Assembly (NCBI GenBank): GCA_964412845.1
Contig: CAYPQM010000040.1
Location: 1-42,936 of the forward strand
DNA length: 42,936 nucleotides
Direction of reading: 5' to 3'
From: JAWWPY01 sp964412845
Lineage (GTDB): Bacteria; Actinomycetota; Actinomycetes; Streptosporangiales; Streptosporangiaceae
Shown here: piece after piece, positions 32,558 to 40,497 of the stretch
Layout of the letters: each line of letters opens with the position of its first letter
Position numbering within the stretch: position 1 is the stretch's first letter
Translations under genes and position numbers: made by a program
Notes under the pieces: model-generated
What the model saw: only the letters and a program-made list of their open reading frames with translations
What the model was told of the DNA's origin: nothing
Database searches by the model: none

Positions 32558-33835
32558 TCATGCCTTGCGGGCGGCGGCCTCAAGGGCGTGCCGCGGGAGC
32601 CAGCCATCGTGTTTCCAGAGAATCTTTCCTGAGGCGGAAAGCAGCACGAACCAGGGCTGGTCCGCGACCCCGTAGCCGTCAGCGAGCCGGCCGGTGGCGT
32701 CCAGGCCCACCGGGTAGCTCAGCGGGCGGCCCAGCGAGGCCAGGTAGAGGCGAGCCGCACCCAGCGACGGTTCGGTGGCCGCCTCGTCGACCGCGGTCAG
32801 GGCGGGCAGCCTGGCCGCGCGCGCCGCCTTCTGGTAGGCGTTGAGCGCCAGTAGCTGGCCACGCAGATCGGACGTCTCCGCCACCCAGGTGGCGAAGAAC
32901 ATGACCAGGCGCGCACGCCCCGGCCCCAGCGTGACTGAGCCGCCGGGCACGGCCGGCAGGGTGACCGGTGACGTGGGAGGCAGCCCGGAGATGTGCGCGA
33001 GCGACGCCTGGCCGGCGAGCTTGGGGTGACCCGGCAGGAGGCTGGCCACCTCGCGGGCGAGGAGCTGCGCCGACTGGGCGATGCTCGCGTAAGCCATCTG
33101 GGTCAGGTAGATCTTCTGCTCACGACCCCGCTGGTCGATGACCATCAGGGCCGGCGTGTGGTCGATTTCGCCGCGGGCGATCTGCACCGCGATGTTGTAC
33201 GCCTTCCAGGTGGCCGTCAGCTGGGCCGCCGACCCGGTGAGGAAGTCCCACTGGTTGACCATGGCGTGCGCCCGCGAATAGGCCAGCACGTCCGGCACGC
33301 TTGTGGCCTGCGGATTCGCATTGATGCCGAGCAGCTGTACCTGCGTTCCCGCGGCGCCGAGCAGCTGCCGCGCCTGCACCATGCTGACCGTGGTCAGCGG
33401 GCAGATGGTCGTGCACTCCGAATCGGTGAAGGCGAGGATGATGACCTTGCCGCGGAACTGGCTCAGCGACATCCGCTGGCCGAACTGGTTGACGAGATGG
33501 AAGTCCGGGGCTGGCCGGCCGCCCAGTGAGCTGCCTGGATCGAGATCGGGATTGGCCGCGGCCGCCTGCGCCTGGTCATTCACCGGGGAACTGCCGGGTT
33601 CCGGCCCGGTGCCGCCGGTCCCGCACCCGGCCAGGGCGAGCAGCGTCATCACGAGTCCCGCGAGCCACAGCCGCCGACCGGCCCAGCCCAGGGCGGGCGG
33701 GCTCAGGNNNNNNNNNNNNNNNNNNNNNNNNNNNNNNNNNNNNNNNNNNNNNNNNNNNNNNNNNNNNNNNNNNNNNNNNNNNNNNNNNNNNNNNNNNNNN
33801 NNNNNNNCCGGCGGGCTCAGGGCGGGCCAGCTCAC
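32558..33835 (-). CDS. SCO1/thioredoxin-like lipoprotein with two domains (gapped N-terminus)
   Basis: A membrane-anchored protein with lipobox LALAGC preceded by RRLWLAGLVMTL. The first domain is SCO1/SenC-like: VNQFGQRMSLSQFRGKVIIL, the copper/redox motif CTTIC in DSECTTICPLTTVSM, and a distal His in IDHTPALMVID. SCO proteins help assemble the copper centre of cytochrome oxidase. A second thioredoxin-like domain follows (GPGRARLVMFFATWVAETSD to QPWFVLLSASGKILWKHDGW) and lacks both active-site cysteines. Only very short starts exist between gap 3 and the lipobox, so the GTG at 33835, overlapping the acetyltransferase stop (33832-33835), is the best start. The N-terminal length is unknown. 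Confidence 0.82.
   Translation of the reverse strand: MSWPALSPPXXXXXXXXXXXXXXXXXXXXXXXXXXXXXXXXXXLSPPALGWAGRRLWLAGLVMTLLALAGCGTGGTGPEPGSSPVNDQAQAAAANPDLDPGSSLGGRPAPDFHLVNQFGQRMSLSQFRGKVIILAFTDSECTTICPLTTVSMVQARQLLGAAGTQVQLLGINANPQATSVPDVLAYSRAHAMVNQWDFLTGSAAQLTATWKAYNIAVQIARGEIDHTPALMVIDQRGREQKIYLTQMAYASIAQSAQLLAREVASLLPGHPKLAGQASLAHISGLPPTSPVTLPAVPGGSVTLGPGRARLVMFFATWVAETSDLRGQLLALNAYQKAARAARLPALTAVDEAATEPSLGAARLYLASLGRPLSYPVGLDATGRLADGYGVADQPWFVLLSASGKILWKHDGWLPRHALEAAARKA
33696..33821. repeat. Short repeat on both sides of gap 3
   Basis: The 12-mer ggcgggctcagg occurs at 33696-33707 immediately left of the Ns and at 33810-33821 just right of them, with further ggcgggc-containing partial copies. 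On the minus strand it encodes LSPP-like peptides at the start of the SCO1-like gene. Unit length and copy number cannot be seen. Confidence 0.75.
33708..33807. other. Assembly gap of 100 N
   Basis: Exactly 100 Ns within the repeat at the 5' end of the SCO1-like gene. Confidence 0.98.
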
Positions 33836-34443
33836 CGGCCGGCTCCGCGGCGCTGCGGCCCGGGATCCGGCTGTTCCATCACCCAGATCATCCGGCGGCC
33901 CTGTTCCCCGGGCGCTTCCGGCTCATGATCGTCGATGCGGTCGAGGCGGTAGCCGAGCTTGCGCGGAATCGCGGCGCTCGGCTGGTTCGCCTCGTCGCAG
34001 TGAATCTCGACCCGGGTGACGCCGGGCAGCGCCAGCGCGACGGAAGTCAGCGCCCCGGCGGCAGCGGTTCCCAGGCCGTGCCCGGCGTGCCGGACGTCGA
34101 TCCAGTAGCCGATCTCGACGCCGCCGTCACCGGCCCGGTGGTGCAGGCCGATCTCGCCGACCAGCGTGCGGTCCTGTGCCAGCAGCACGGAGTAGATGAA
34201 ATCTGTGCCGGATTCCCACAGCTCATCGGCCTCAGCGACGCGGGCCAGTTGCGCCCGGGCGTCGGCCGCGTCCCGGTTCGCCCACGGCATCCAGGGCCGC
34301 AAGTGATCCAGGCTCGCCCGGACAGCGCCGGCAATGTCCACCGCGTCGGCGGCGCGCACCCGCCGGAGTACCAGCGATCTGGATGTCACCAGCTCCGGGG
34401 GGGCGCCGGGGTGGCCGGATTCTCCCGGGGAGGTGGCAGACAT
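33832..34443 (-). CDS. GNAT-family acetyltransferase (RimJ/RimL-like)
   Basis: A protein of about 203 residues with the N-acetyltransferase fold of the RimJ/RimL group: SRSLVLRRVRAADAVDIAGA at the N-terminus, LVGEIGLHHR, then VEIGYWIDVRHAGHGLGTAA with the acetyl-CoA loop RHAGHGLG, and VTRVEIHCDEANQPSAAIPR and KLGYRL at the end. ATG at 34443 (MSATSPGE) is chosen; ATGs at 34470 and 34497 are also in frame and none has a strong ribosome-binding site. It is the first gene of an operon with the SCO1-like gene, whose GTG overlaps its TGA. The substrate is unknown. Confidence 0.85.
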   Translation of the reverse strand: MSATSPGESGHPGAPPELVTSRSLVLRRVRAADAVDIAGAVRASLDHLRPWMPWANRDAADARAQLARVAEADELWESGTDFIYSVLLAQDRTLVGEIGLHHRAGDGGVEIGYWIDVRHAGHGLGTAAAGALTSVALALPGVTRVEIHCDEANQPSAAIPRKLGYRLDRIDDHEPEAPGEQGRRMIWVMEQPDPGPQRRGAGR

Positions 34444-34563
34444 GTCTGATCGCTCGGTGGCTGGGGGCATGGTCCATACTAAGCAGCCCGCTATCACCGG
34501 GGGCGATGGGGGCGCGGGGGCAGGTGGCCTCAGCCAGGGACGCGGTGGGCGCGGGCGGAGGCC

Positions 34564-35874
34564 TCAGCCGGACCGCTCCGTACCCACCGGGAGCGGGCCG
34601 TCGATCATGAACGGCGGCGGGTCGTCACCCACGATCACGCCCCCGCCGTGTCCCCAGGACAGGTAGCGCCAGGACAGGTTGAGCAGCGCGGAAAGCCGGT
34701 TGCGGTTGCCCAGCAACGTGACCAGGTGCAGCGCGAGCCAGGCCAGCCAGGCCAGTGTGCCGCGGATCCGCAGGTCATGCGGCAGCTCGACGACCGCGGA
34801 GCGGCGGCCGATCGTCGCCATGATGCCCTTGTCGTGGTAGTTGAAGGCAGCGGTCGGCTGCCCCGCGGCGAGCCGCCGCACCTGCGCCGCGGCATGCCGA
34901 CCCATCTGCAGGGCGGGCTGCGCCAGTTGCGGCAGCGGCCGGCCGGTGACCAGTGAGATGTCTCCCAGCGCGAAGACGCGGTCCTGGCCCTGCACCCGCA
35001 GGTCGGGCCCGACCATGATGCGGCCACCCCGGCCCTGCGGCAGGCCCCAGCCACCGGCCGCGGTGGGCGCGGACACGCCGGCCGCCCAGACGGTCACATC
35101 GCTGGGCAGTTCCTCGCCGTTCGCCAGCAGCACCCGGTCGCTGGTGACCTCGCGGATGGCCGTGTCCAGCCGGACCTCGACGCCGCGTGCCTGCAACTGA
35201 TCGCGGGCGTAGTCGCGCAGCGCGGGGTGGAACGGCCCCAGCAGCTCCGGTGCCTGCTCGACCAGCCGGATATGCACGGAGGCCAGGTCCACCTCGGGGA
35301 ACGCGGCGTCCAGGGCGGTGCCGCGCAACTCGGCCAGGGCGCCGGCCAGCTCGACCCCGGTCGCGCCGCCGCCCACCACGGTGAAGTTGACTTCCTTCCC
35401 CGCGCCCGCGACGTCAAGACGCTCGAGGCGGGCCATGATGTGATCGCGCAGCGCGACCGCGTCCCTGCGGGTGTAGAGGCCCAGGCTGTGCTCGGCGGCC
35501 CCGGTCACGCCGAAGTACGCGGCCGATACGCCCGTTGCCAGGATCAGGTAGTCGTACTCGAACGTGGCGCCGTCGGCCAGGGTGATCCGCCGCGCCTGGG
35601 CGTCGATGCCGGTGAGCTCGCCCAGCCGGAAGCGGGCACCGTGCGCGCGGGTGACGGCGCGCACCGGGTAGGCGACGTCGCCTGGGTTCAGCCCCCCGGT
35701 CGCCACCTGGTAGAGCAGCGGCTGGAAGGTGCTGTAGACGTTGCGATCGATCAGCATGACCTGGGCTCCCGCCCCGGCCAGCGCTTCGGTCGCCGCCAGC
35801 CCGGCGAAACCCGCGCCGACGACGATCACCCGTGTGCCGTCACTGTCCGCCGGACGGTGCTTACGGCCCCACAT
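34564..35874 (-). CDS. ndh: Type II NADH dehydrogenase (NDH-2)
   Basis: A 436-residue FAD-dependent NADH:quinone oxidoreductase. FAD site: RVIVVGAGFAGLAATEALAG. NAD site: FTVVGGGATGVELAGALAEL. The second FAD contact is VFALGDISLVTGRPLPQLAQ. Other NDH-2 features are VYSTFQPLLYQVATGGLNPG and the C-terminal membrane-associating amphipathic stretch LAWLAWLALHLVTLLGNRNR. ATG at 35874 (MWGRKHRPADS) is preceded by GGGGTGG; an ATG at 35949 would add 25 residues unlike the family. It moves electrons from NADH to quinone without pumping protons. It precedes no other respiratory gene here. Confidence 0.9.
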   Translation of the reverse strand: MWGRKHRPADSDGTRVIVVGAGFAGLAATEALAGAGAQVMLIDRNVYSTFQPLLYQVATGGLNPGDVAYPVRAVTRAHGARFRLGELTGIDAQARRITLADGATFEYDYLILATGVSAAYFGVTGAAEHSLGLYTRRDAVALRDHIMARLERLDVAGAGKEVNFTVVGGGATGVELAGALAELRGTALDAAFPEVDLASVHIRLVEQAPELLGPFHPALRDYARDQLQARGVEVRLDTAIREVTSDRVLLANGEELPSDVTVWAAGVSAPTAAGGWGLPQGRGGRIMVGPDLRVQGQDRVFALGDISLVTGRPLPQLAQPALQMGRHAAAQVRRLAAGQPTAAFNYHDKGIMATIGRRSAVVELPHDLRIRGTLAWLAWLALHLVTLLGNRNRLSALLNLSWRYLSWGHGGGVIVGDDPPPFMIDGPLPVGTERSG

Positions 35875-35983
35875 GTCTGCCACCCCACGCTGCTGGGCCA
35901 GCCTGGTGCCGGCCCTCTCCTGCTGTAACCGGCAGTCCGGGCAGAACATGCCCCGGTTTTCGTTCCTGCCGTGACCTGGGGGT

Positions 35984-37951
35984 TTACTGATCCGGCGGCT
36001 CTCCGGCCCGGATGACCAGCATGGTCACGTCATCGCGCAGTTCACCGTGGCAGAACGCCAGCACCCGCGCCTGCATGGCCGACACGATGTCTTGCGGGGC
36101 CTTCCCGGCCAGCCCGGACAGCTCATCGGTCAGCTGGTCCTCGAAGTAACCGGACTGGGGGCTGCGGGCTTCTGTCACCCCGTCCGTGAAGAAGAAGAGC
36201 ACATCGCCTGACTCAAGATCGATTTCTTCGGTGCCCGGGTCAGCCTCGGGGAAGAGCCCGAGCGGCAGGCCGCCCGGGCCGAGCATCCGCACCCGCCCGT
36301 CCGGGCTGATCAGAGCCGGCCCGGGATGGCCCGCGCTGGCCAGCGAGACGTGCAGCCGGGTGTCCCGCCAGGCCAGCCGCGCGGTCTTGACCGTGACGTA
36401 CCGGCCGCCAGCGTCCTCGGCCAGCATCAACTCGTTGGCTTTGGCCAGCACGTCGGCGGGGTCAGGGTTCCAGTGCGAGATCACCCGGATCGCGTGCCGC
36501 GCCGCGGCGGTGACCGCCGCCGATTCCTCCCCCTGGCCGCAGACGTCGCCGATCGACAGCCCCCAGCCGTCCGGGCAGCGGTAAACGTCATAGAAGTCGC
36601 CGCACACGTCAAGGCCCTCGGTGGCCACCACGTAGGCCGCGGCTATCTCCACCCCGGGGACCTGCGGCAGCTCGCGGGGAAGCAGGCTGGCCTGGAGCGC
36701 ATCAGAGATCTCGGTGTGCCGGCGGAACATCCGGTCCAGCCTGATCGCCAGCGCCAGCTGTTCGCCAATCTCCTCGATCAGGCCCAGGTCAGCCATGTCG
36801 AAGTGGCCTTCGCTGGCATGCCGGGCCAGGGTCAGTGCGCCGTAGGTGTGCTTACCGTCCGACAGCGGCACGGACAGCACGGATGTCGCGCCGAGGAGCA
36901 TCATCACCGGGACATCGTCGGGCCCGACACCGAGAATCCCGGCATCCTCGGCGTGCGTGAGCAGCAGCGAGCTGCCGGACTCATGAACCTTCCTGGGCAC
37001 CGTCCCCGGCTGCGGATCGATCGTCTCCAGCATCCGGGCCAGTTCGGAGTGCTGGTCGGATGGCCCCATGACGAACTGCCGCCGCAGCCGCTGCCGCCGC
37101 TCCACATCGACGATGACCCACGCGGCCAGTTCACCCGCCAGCAGGCGCGCGCACCGCTGCAGGGTCACCGACTCGCTGAAGGTGGCGTTCTCCAGCAACA
37201 GCCTGGTAGCCGCCGTGGCCAGGTCAAACCGGTGGGTCATGGCCTCGACCAGGCGGGCGGACCCGTCACCCTGGGCGGCCGCTCCGTGGGCCGCGGCACC
37301 CTGGGCGGCCGCTCCGTGGGCCGCGGCATCCTGGGCCGCGGCGGGCCGTCCGGCCGTGGCCAGAGGGCTGCCCGACGTGCTGGCCGCGCCGCGGCCAGCG
37401 GCCACGATGAGCTGATCGGCATCTCCCTGGAGACTGACCAGCGCGATGGTAAGGCTGCACGGCACGGTGCCTGCCACGCTGAGCAGGCGGCACGCGATCT
37501 TCCGCGGCTTCCCGGTACGCGCGACGGCCGCCAGCTGACTGTGCACGGCGGCGCGCGACGGAAGGTCCACGAAGGCGGTGAACAGCTTGCCGGTCGCATA
37601 GCCGGGGCGAGAGCCCAGCAGGCTGCCGGCGCTGGCATTGACCCGGTGCACGGCGGTGTCCTGGCCCAGCAGGAACAGCGGCACCGGGACATCCTGGAAG
37701 ACCGCGCGCAGCAGGCGGCGTTCGGCGAATAGCGCCGCTGACCCGGCAGACGCATCCGGGCCCGCCGCGCGGCCCGGTGCCATCGCGAGCGCCTCGATGG
37801 CGCCATCCAGCTCGGTGAACGCCGCCTGCAGCACGGGGCCAAGTTCCGATCCGGGGAGCGCGGCAGCCTGCCGCAGCGCAGCGCAGCGCGCCGTCAGCCC
37901 GGCGATCTCGCTCTCGAGCGAGTCAGGGGGGTGCTCCATCGCCAGATCCAA
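35984..37951 (-). CDS. PAS-GAF-PP2C (SpoIIE/RsbU-type) serine phosphatase
   Basis: A 655-residue cytoplasmic signalling protein. The order is an N-terminal helical region (about 1-75), a PAS domain (about 80-180; LFLLGQDTAVHRVNASAGSL), a low-complexity AAAHG/AAAQG linker, a GAF domain (about 235-400) and a SpoIIE-type PP2C phosphatase (about 430-650). The phosphatase has metal-binding Asp residues in CGDFYDVY, IGDVCGQGEESAAV, FFFTDGVTEAR and RDDVTMLVI, and ASAGHPGPALI. Such proteins dephosphorylate anti-sigma-factor antagonists, so it probably feeds a partner-switching stress response. No antagonist gene is in the window. The start overlaps no neighbour. Confidence 0.92.
   Translation of the reverse strand: MDLAMEHPPDSLESEIAGLTARCAALRQAAALPGSELGPVLQAAFTELDGAIEALAMAPGRAAGPDASAGSAALFAERRLLRAVFQDVPVPLFLLGQDTAVHRVNASAGSLLGSRPGYATGKLFTAFVDLPSRAAVHSQLAAVARTGKPRKIACRLLSVAGTVPCSLTIALVSLQGDADQLIVAAGRGAASTSGSPLATAGRPAAAQDAAAHGAAAQGAAAHGAAAQGDGSARLVEAMTHRFDLATAATRLLLENATFSESVTLQRCARLLAGELAAWVIVDVERRQRLRRQFVMGPSDQHSELARMLETIDPQPGTVPRKVHESGSSLLLTHAEDAGILGVGPDDVPVMMLLGATSVLSVPLSDGKHTYGALTLARHASEGHFDMADLGLIEEIGEQLALAIRLDRMFRRHTEISDALQASLLPRELPQVPGVEIAAAYVVATEGLDVCGDFYDVYRCPDGWGLSIGDVCGQGEESAAVTAAARHAIRVISHWNPDPADVLAKANELMLAEDAGGRYVTVKTARLAWRDTRLHVSLASAGHPGPALISPDGRVRMLGPGGLPLGLFPEADPGTEEIDLESGDVLFFFTDGVTEARSPQSGYFEDQLTDELSGLAGKAPQDIVSAMQARVLAFCHGELRDDVTMLVIRAGEPPDQ
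37267..37326. repeat. 30-bp in-frame minisatellite in the phosphatase gene
   Basis: Two exact 30-bp units (37267-37296 and 37297-37326), plus a partial third, encode alternating AAAHG and AAAQG between the PAS and GAF domains. Confidence 0.88.
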
Positions 37952-38276
37952 TCTCGTTGATGGCGGCGGACGTGTCTCGGGCTTCCCCCGGCCGACCAGG
38001 CCAGTTTAGGTCCAGTGCGGCCAGGTCCGGGCCGGCCAGGTGCGGGGCTGGCCTGGCCCGGCCCGCCTGGCCAGCCGTGTTTGGCCGTCTCTCGTGCTGG
38101 GCACTGATCCGTTTAGCGGTGTCTACGACGCAGGCACGCACCACGCTGTTCCGGCGTGGTCGCAGAGGTGTGCCTGCCCTGGGTTTATCCCGGTTCTGGA
38201 ACCGCAGCCCCGCATCCCCCAGCCTCCTCGGCGACCCACGGCGTGACCGCAGTGGCCACCCCCAAGGAGGCACGTC
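37952..38276. promoter_or_regulatory. Divergent intergenic region, phosphatase / glycosyltransferase
   Basis: No gene is supportable in these 325 bp. The left third is rich in ggccagg and its complement, so it can fold extensively (37998-38080). The right end carries AAGGAGG, a full-strength ribosome-binding site for the glycosyltransferase. No convincing -35/-10 pair was identified. Confidence 0.4.
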
Positions 38277-39593
38277 ATGAATATTGCCCTGGTCGCATTG
38301 CAGGCGAGTTCACTCAGCCCGCCGCCGGAGGCCGAGCTGGACAATTCCGGCCCGGACAGGCCCGGCCCGGACAGGCCCGGCCCGGACAGTTCCCGCGCGG
38401 GCAGCTCCACCCTGGGCAATCAGGCTGACCGGGTGTCCGCACTGGCGCGAGCGCTGACCGGGCTGGACCACCAGGTCACCGTGTACGTGCGCAAGGACGC
38501 CGCGTCGCTGCCCGCCCGGGCGGACCTGGCTCCTGGTGTCACCGTTGAGTACGTGCCCGCGGGACCGCCGAAGCGGCTGCCGGCCGACAAGCTTGCCGCA
38601 CACGTCCCGGCGTTCAGTGCGTACCTGGCCGAGAGCTGGGGCCGCAGCGCTCCCGATGTGGCGCACGCGCACTTCTGGACCAGCGGGCTGGCCGCGCTGG
38701 CTGGCGCACGCGGCCTGCCGGTGTCAGTTGTGCAGACATTCCAGTCCCTCGGGGTCGCCGACCCGCCGGCCGGGACCAGGCCGCCACAGCCCCGCACGTG
38801 CAGCGCGAACGGGACAACCCGGCTCCGCCTGGAGCCGGTCATCGCGCGCACGGTCCGCGCGGTGCTCGCTGATTCCTCCGCGGAGATGACGGCCCTGGCC
38901 CGGCTCGGGGTGCCGCGAAACTCGGTCCGGGTCGTGCCCCGCGGTGTGGACACCGCGGTATTCCTGCCTGAGGGCCCGGCCGCGGACCGCACCGACCGGC
39001 CCCGGCTGCTGTCCGTACAGCCGCTGGCCGAGGACCAGGGCCTGGACACGGTGCTGCGCGCCCTCGCCGACGTGCCGGACGCGGAACTGATCATCGCGGG
39101 CGGCCCCGACCGCGCCCAGCTCCGGTCCGACAAGGTGTACCGCAGCCTGGCCAAGCTGGCCAGGGAACTCGGCGTGGCCGGCCGGATCGTCTGGCACGGC
39201 CGGGTCAGCGCGGCCGAGTTGCCCGCGCTGCTGCGCTCCGCGGACGTGCTGGTGGACATGGCCCCTGAGGAGGCCGCGACGTCAGTGACGCTGGAGGCCA
39301 TGGCCTGCGGCGTCCCGGTCGTCGCCGCCGCGGTCGGCAGTCACCAGGACACGGTCGTCGATGGGGTCACCGGCATCCTGGTACCACCCGGCCAGCCAGC
39401 GCTGCTCGCGCGGCGGGTCCGCCGGCTGCTCGCGAACCCCATGCTGCTCAAGGGGCACGGGCTGGCCGCCGCGGACCGGGCCAAGTCCCGCTACTCATGG
39501 GAGCGGATCGGCCAGGAGACCCTCGCGATCTATGAGCGCTCGCTGCCGTCCATCGACCTGGTCAGCGGACCTCGGTCCCCTGCGAGTCGATGA
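38277..39593 (+). CDS. Family-4 glycosyltransferase
   Basis: A 438-residue GT-B-fold retaining glycosyltransferase. The N-terminal domain begins MNIALVALQASSL and is interrupted by a PGPDR repeat insert (about 24-38). It continues with GNQADRVSALARALTGLDHQ, VAHAHFWTSGLAALAGARGL and VPRGVDTAVFLPEGPA. The C-terminal nucleotide-sugar domain has RLLSVQPLAEDQGLDTVLRA, WHGRVSAAELPALLRSADVL and the EX7E motif EAATSVTLE leading to AMACGVPVVAAAVGSHQDTV. The ribosome-binding site AAGGAGG is perfect. The nearest general type is a sucrose/trehalose-phosphate or wall-glycan transferase; acceptor unknown. The 3' end overlaps the ANTAR gene by 32 bp, convergently. Confidence 0.88.
   Translation: MNIALVALQASSLSPPPEAELDNSGPDRPGPDRPGPDSSRAGSSTLGNQADRVSALARALTGLDHQVTVYVRKDAASLPARADLAPGVTVEYVPAGPPKRLPADKLAAHVPAFSAYLAESWGRSAPDVAHAHFWTSGLAALAGARGLPVSVVQTFQSLGVADPPAGTRPPQPRTCSANGTTRLRLEPVIARTVRAVLADSSAEMTALARLGVPRNSVRVVPRGVDTAVFLPEGPAADRTDRPRLLSVQPLAEDQGLDTVLRALADVPDAELIIAGGPDRAQLRSDKVYRSLAKLARELGVAGRIVWHGRVSAAELPALLRSADVLVDMAPEEAATSVTLEAMACGVPVVAAAVGSHQDTVVDGVTGILVPPGQPALLARRVRRLLANPMLLKGHGLAAADRAKSRYSWERIGQETLAIYERSLPSIDLVSGPRSPASR
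38347..38389 (+). repeat. 15-bp in-frame minisatellite in the glycosyltransferase gene
   Basis: Nearly three units of ccggcccggacaggc encode PGPDR. They sit inside the first Rossmann-like segment, where related enzymes have a short glycine-rich loop. Confidence 0.88.
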
Positions 39594-40257
39594 CGATCCT
39601 GGCCACTTCGGTCACCTTGATATGACGGGTCTGGGAGATCGAGCGCATCCGTTCCAGCGCGTCCTCGGCGCTGCAGCCGAGCGCGTGCATCAAGATCCCC
39701 TTGGCCTGATCCACCACGGCCCGCGACTCCGCCGCGTCCCTGAACTGCAGCGCCATCCGCTGGGCATCGCCGTAGACCGAGGCGTTGCCCATCACAGCCC
39801 CGCCGAACGCCACCAGGAGCTCGGCGAGCGGAAGCTGCTGCGAGTCGAGCGAGCGGGGCCTGGCCCCGAAGAGGCTCAGCGTGATCGCGGCCGGGGGAAA
39901 CTGGTGCACCAGGGTAACGGAGCAGCGCACCCCGCGCTGCAGTGCCGCCGCGGCGTACTCCGGCCAGCGCTCGCCGTCGAGCGTGTCGGGGCAGCCCATC
40001 GTCTCCCCGCTGCCTAGAGCCTGCCGCCACGGCCCGGTCGGACTGCCCTGATACAGGTCGAAAAGCTCCGCTAGGTCCGGGTGGCTGGCCGCCCGGACGA
40101 CCGGCTCCCCGTCCCGCCACAGCGCGGCGGTAGCGCCGGAGCACGCGGGCACTTCCCGTGCGGCCAGCAGGACCAGCCGATTCAGCGACCTGGACTCCGA
40201 CGAGCCAGCGATGCTCAGCAGCTCGGCGGCCTCCCGCGCCAGGTCGTCGGTGGGCAC
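39562..40257 (-). CDS. GAF-ANTAR RNA-binding antiterminator regulator
   Basis: A 231-residue regulator. The N-terminal GAF-like sensor covers about residues 20-150 (SLNRLVLLAAREVPACSGAT, AALQRGVRCSVTLVHQFPPA). The C-terminal ANTAR domain (about 165-225) reads ALQFRDAAESRAVVDQAKGI, LMHALGCSAEDALERMRSIS and VTEVARIVI. ANTAR proteins bind paired hexaloop hairpins in mRNA leaders to prevent termination. The GTG at 40257 follows GGGAGGCGG. No target leader was identified in the window. It converges on the glycosyltransferase and is divergent from the phospholipase gene. Confidence 0.9.
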   Translation of the reverse strand: MPTDDLAREAAELLSIAGSSESRSLNRLVLLAAREVPACSGATAALWRDGEPVVRAASHPDLAELFDLYQGSPTGPWRQALGSGETMGCPDTLDGERWPEYAAAALQRGVRCSVTLVHQFPPAAITLSLFGARPRSLDSQQLPLAELLVAFGGAVMGNASVYGDAQRMALQFRDAAESRAVVDQAKGILMHALGCSAEDALERMRSISQTRHIKVTEVARIVIDSQGTEVR

Positions 40258-40497
40258 AGCCGCCTCCCGTCCTGCTTATCCGCGGCACGTGCCGTGCGGC
40301 ACGGTGAAGCGCCGTAACGCAACGCCCCACGTCTTCACGGAGCCGCATCCGGGATGCTCGCCCGTGCCTGGGCACGCGGGCTCGCGCCCGCCGCGATGGC
40401 TTTGACCAGCGTTCAGCTCAGTGTCGCACGGCCGTTGGGTGACGCCCGTAGTTTCGTTCCGCCCTCGCTCCCCGAGCGGAACTGGAGGTTCCGTCCC

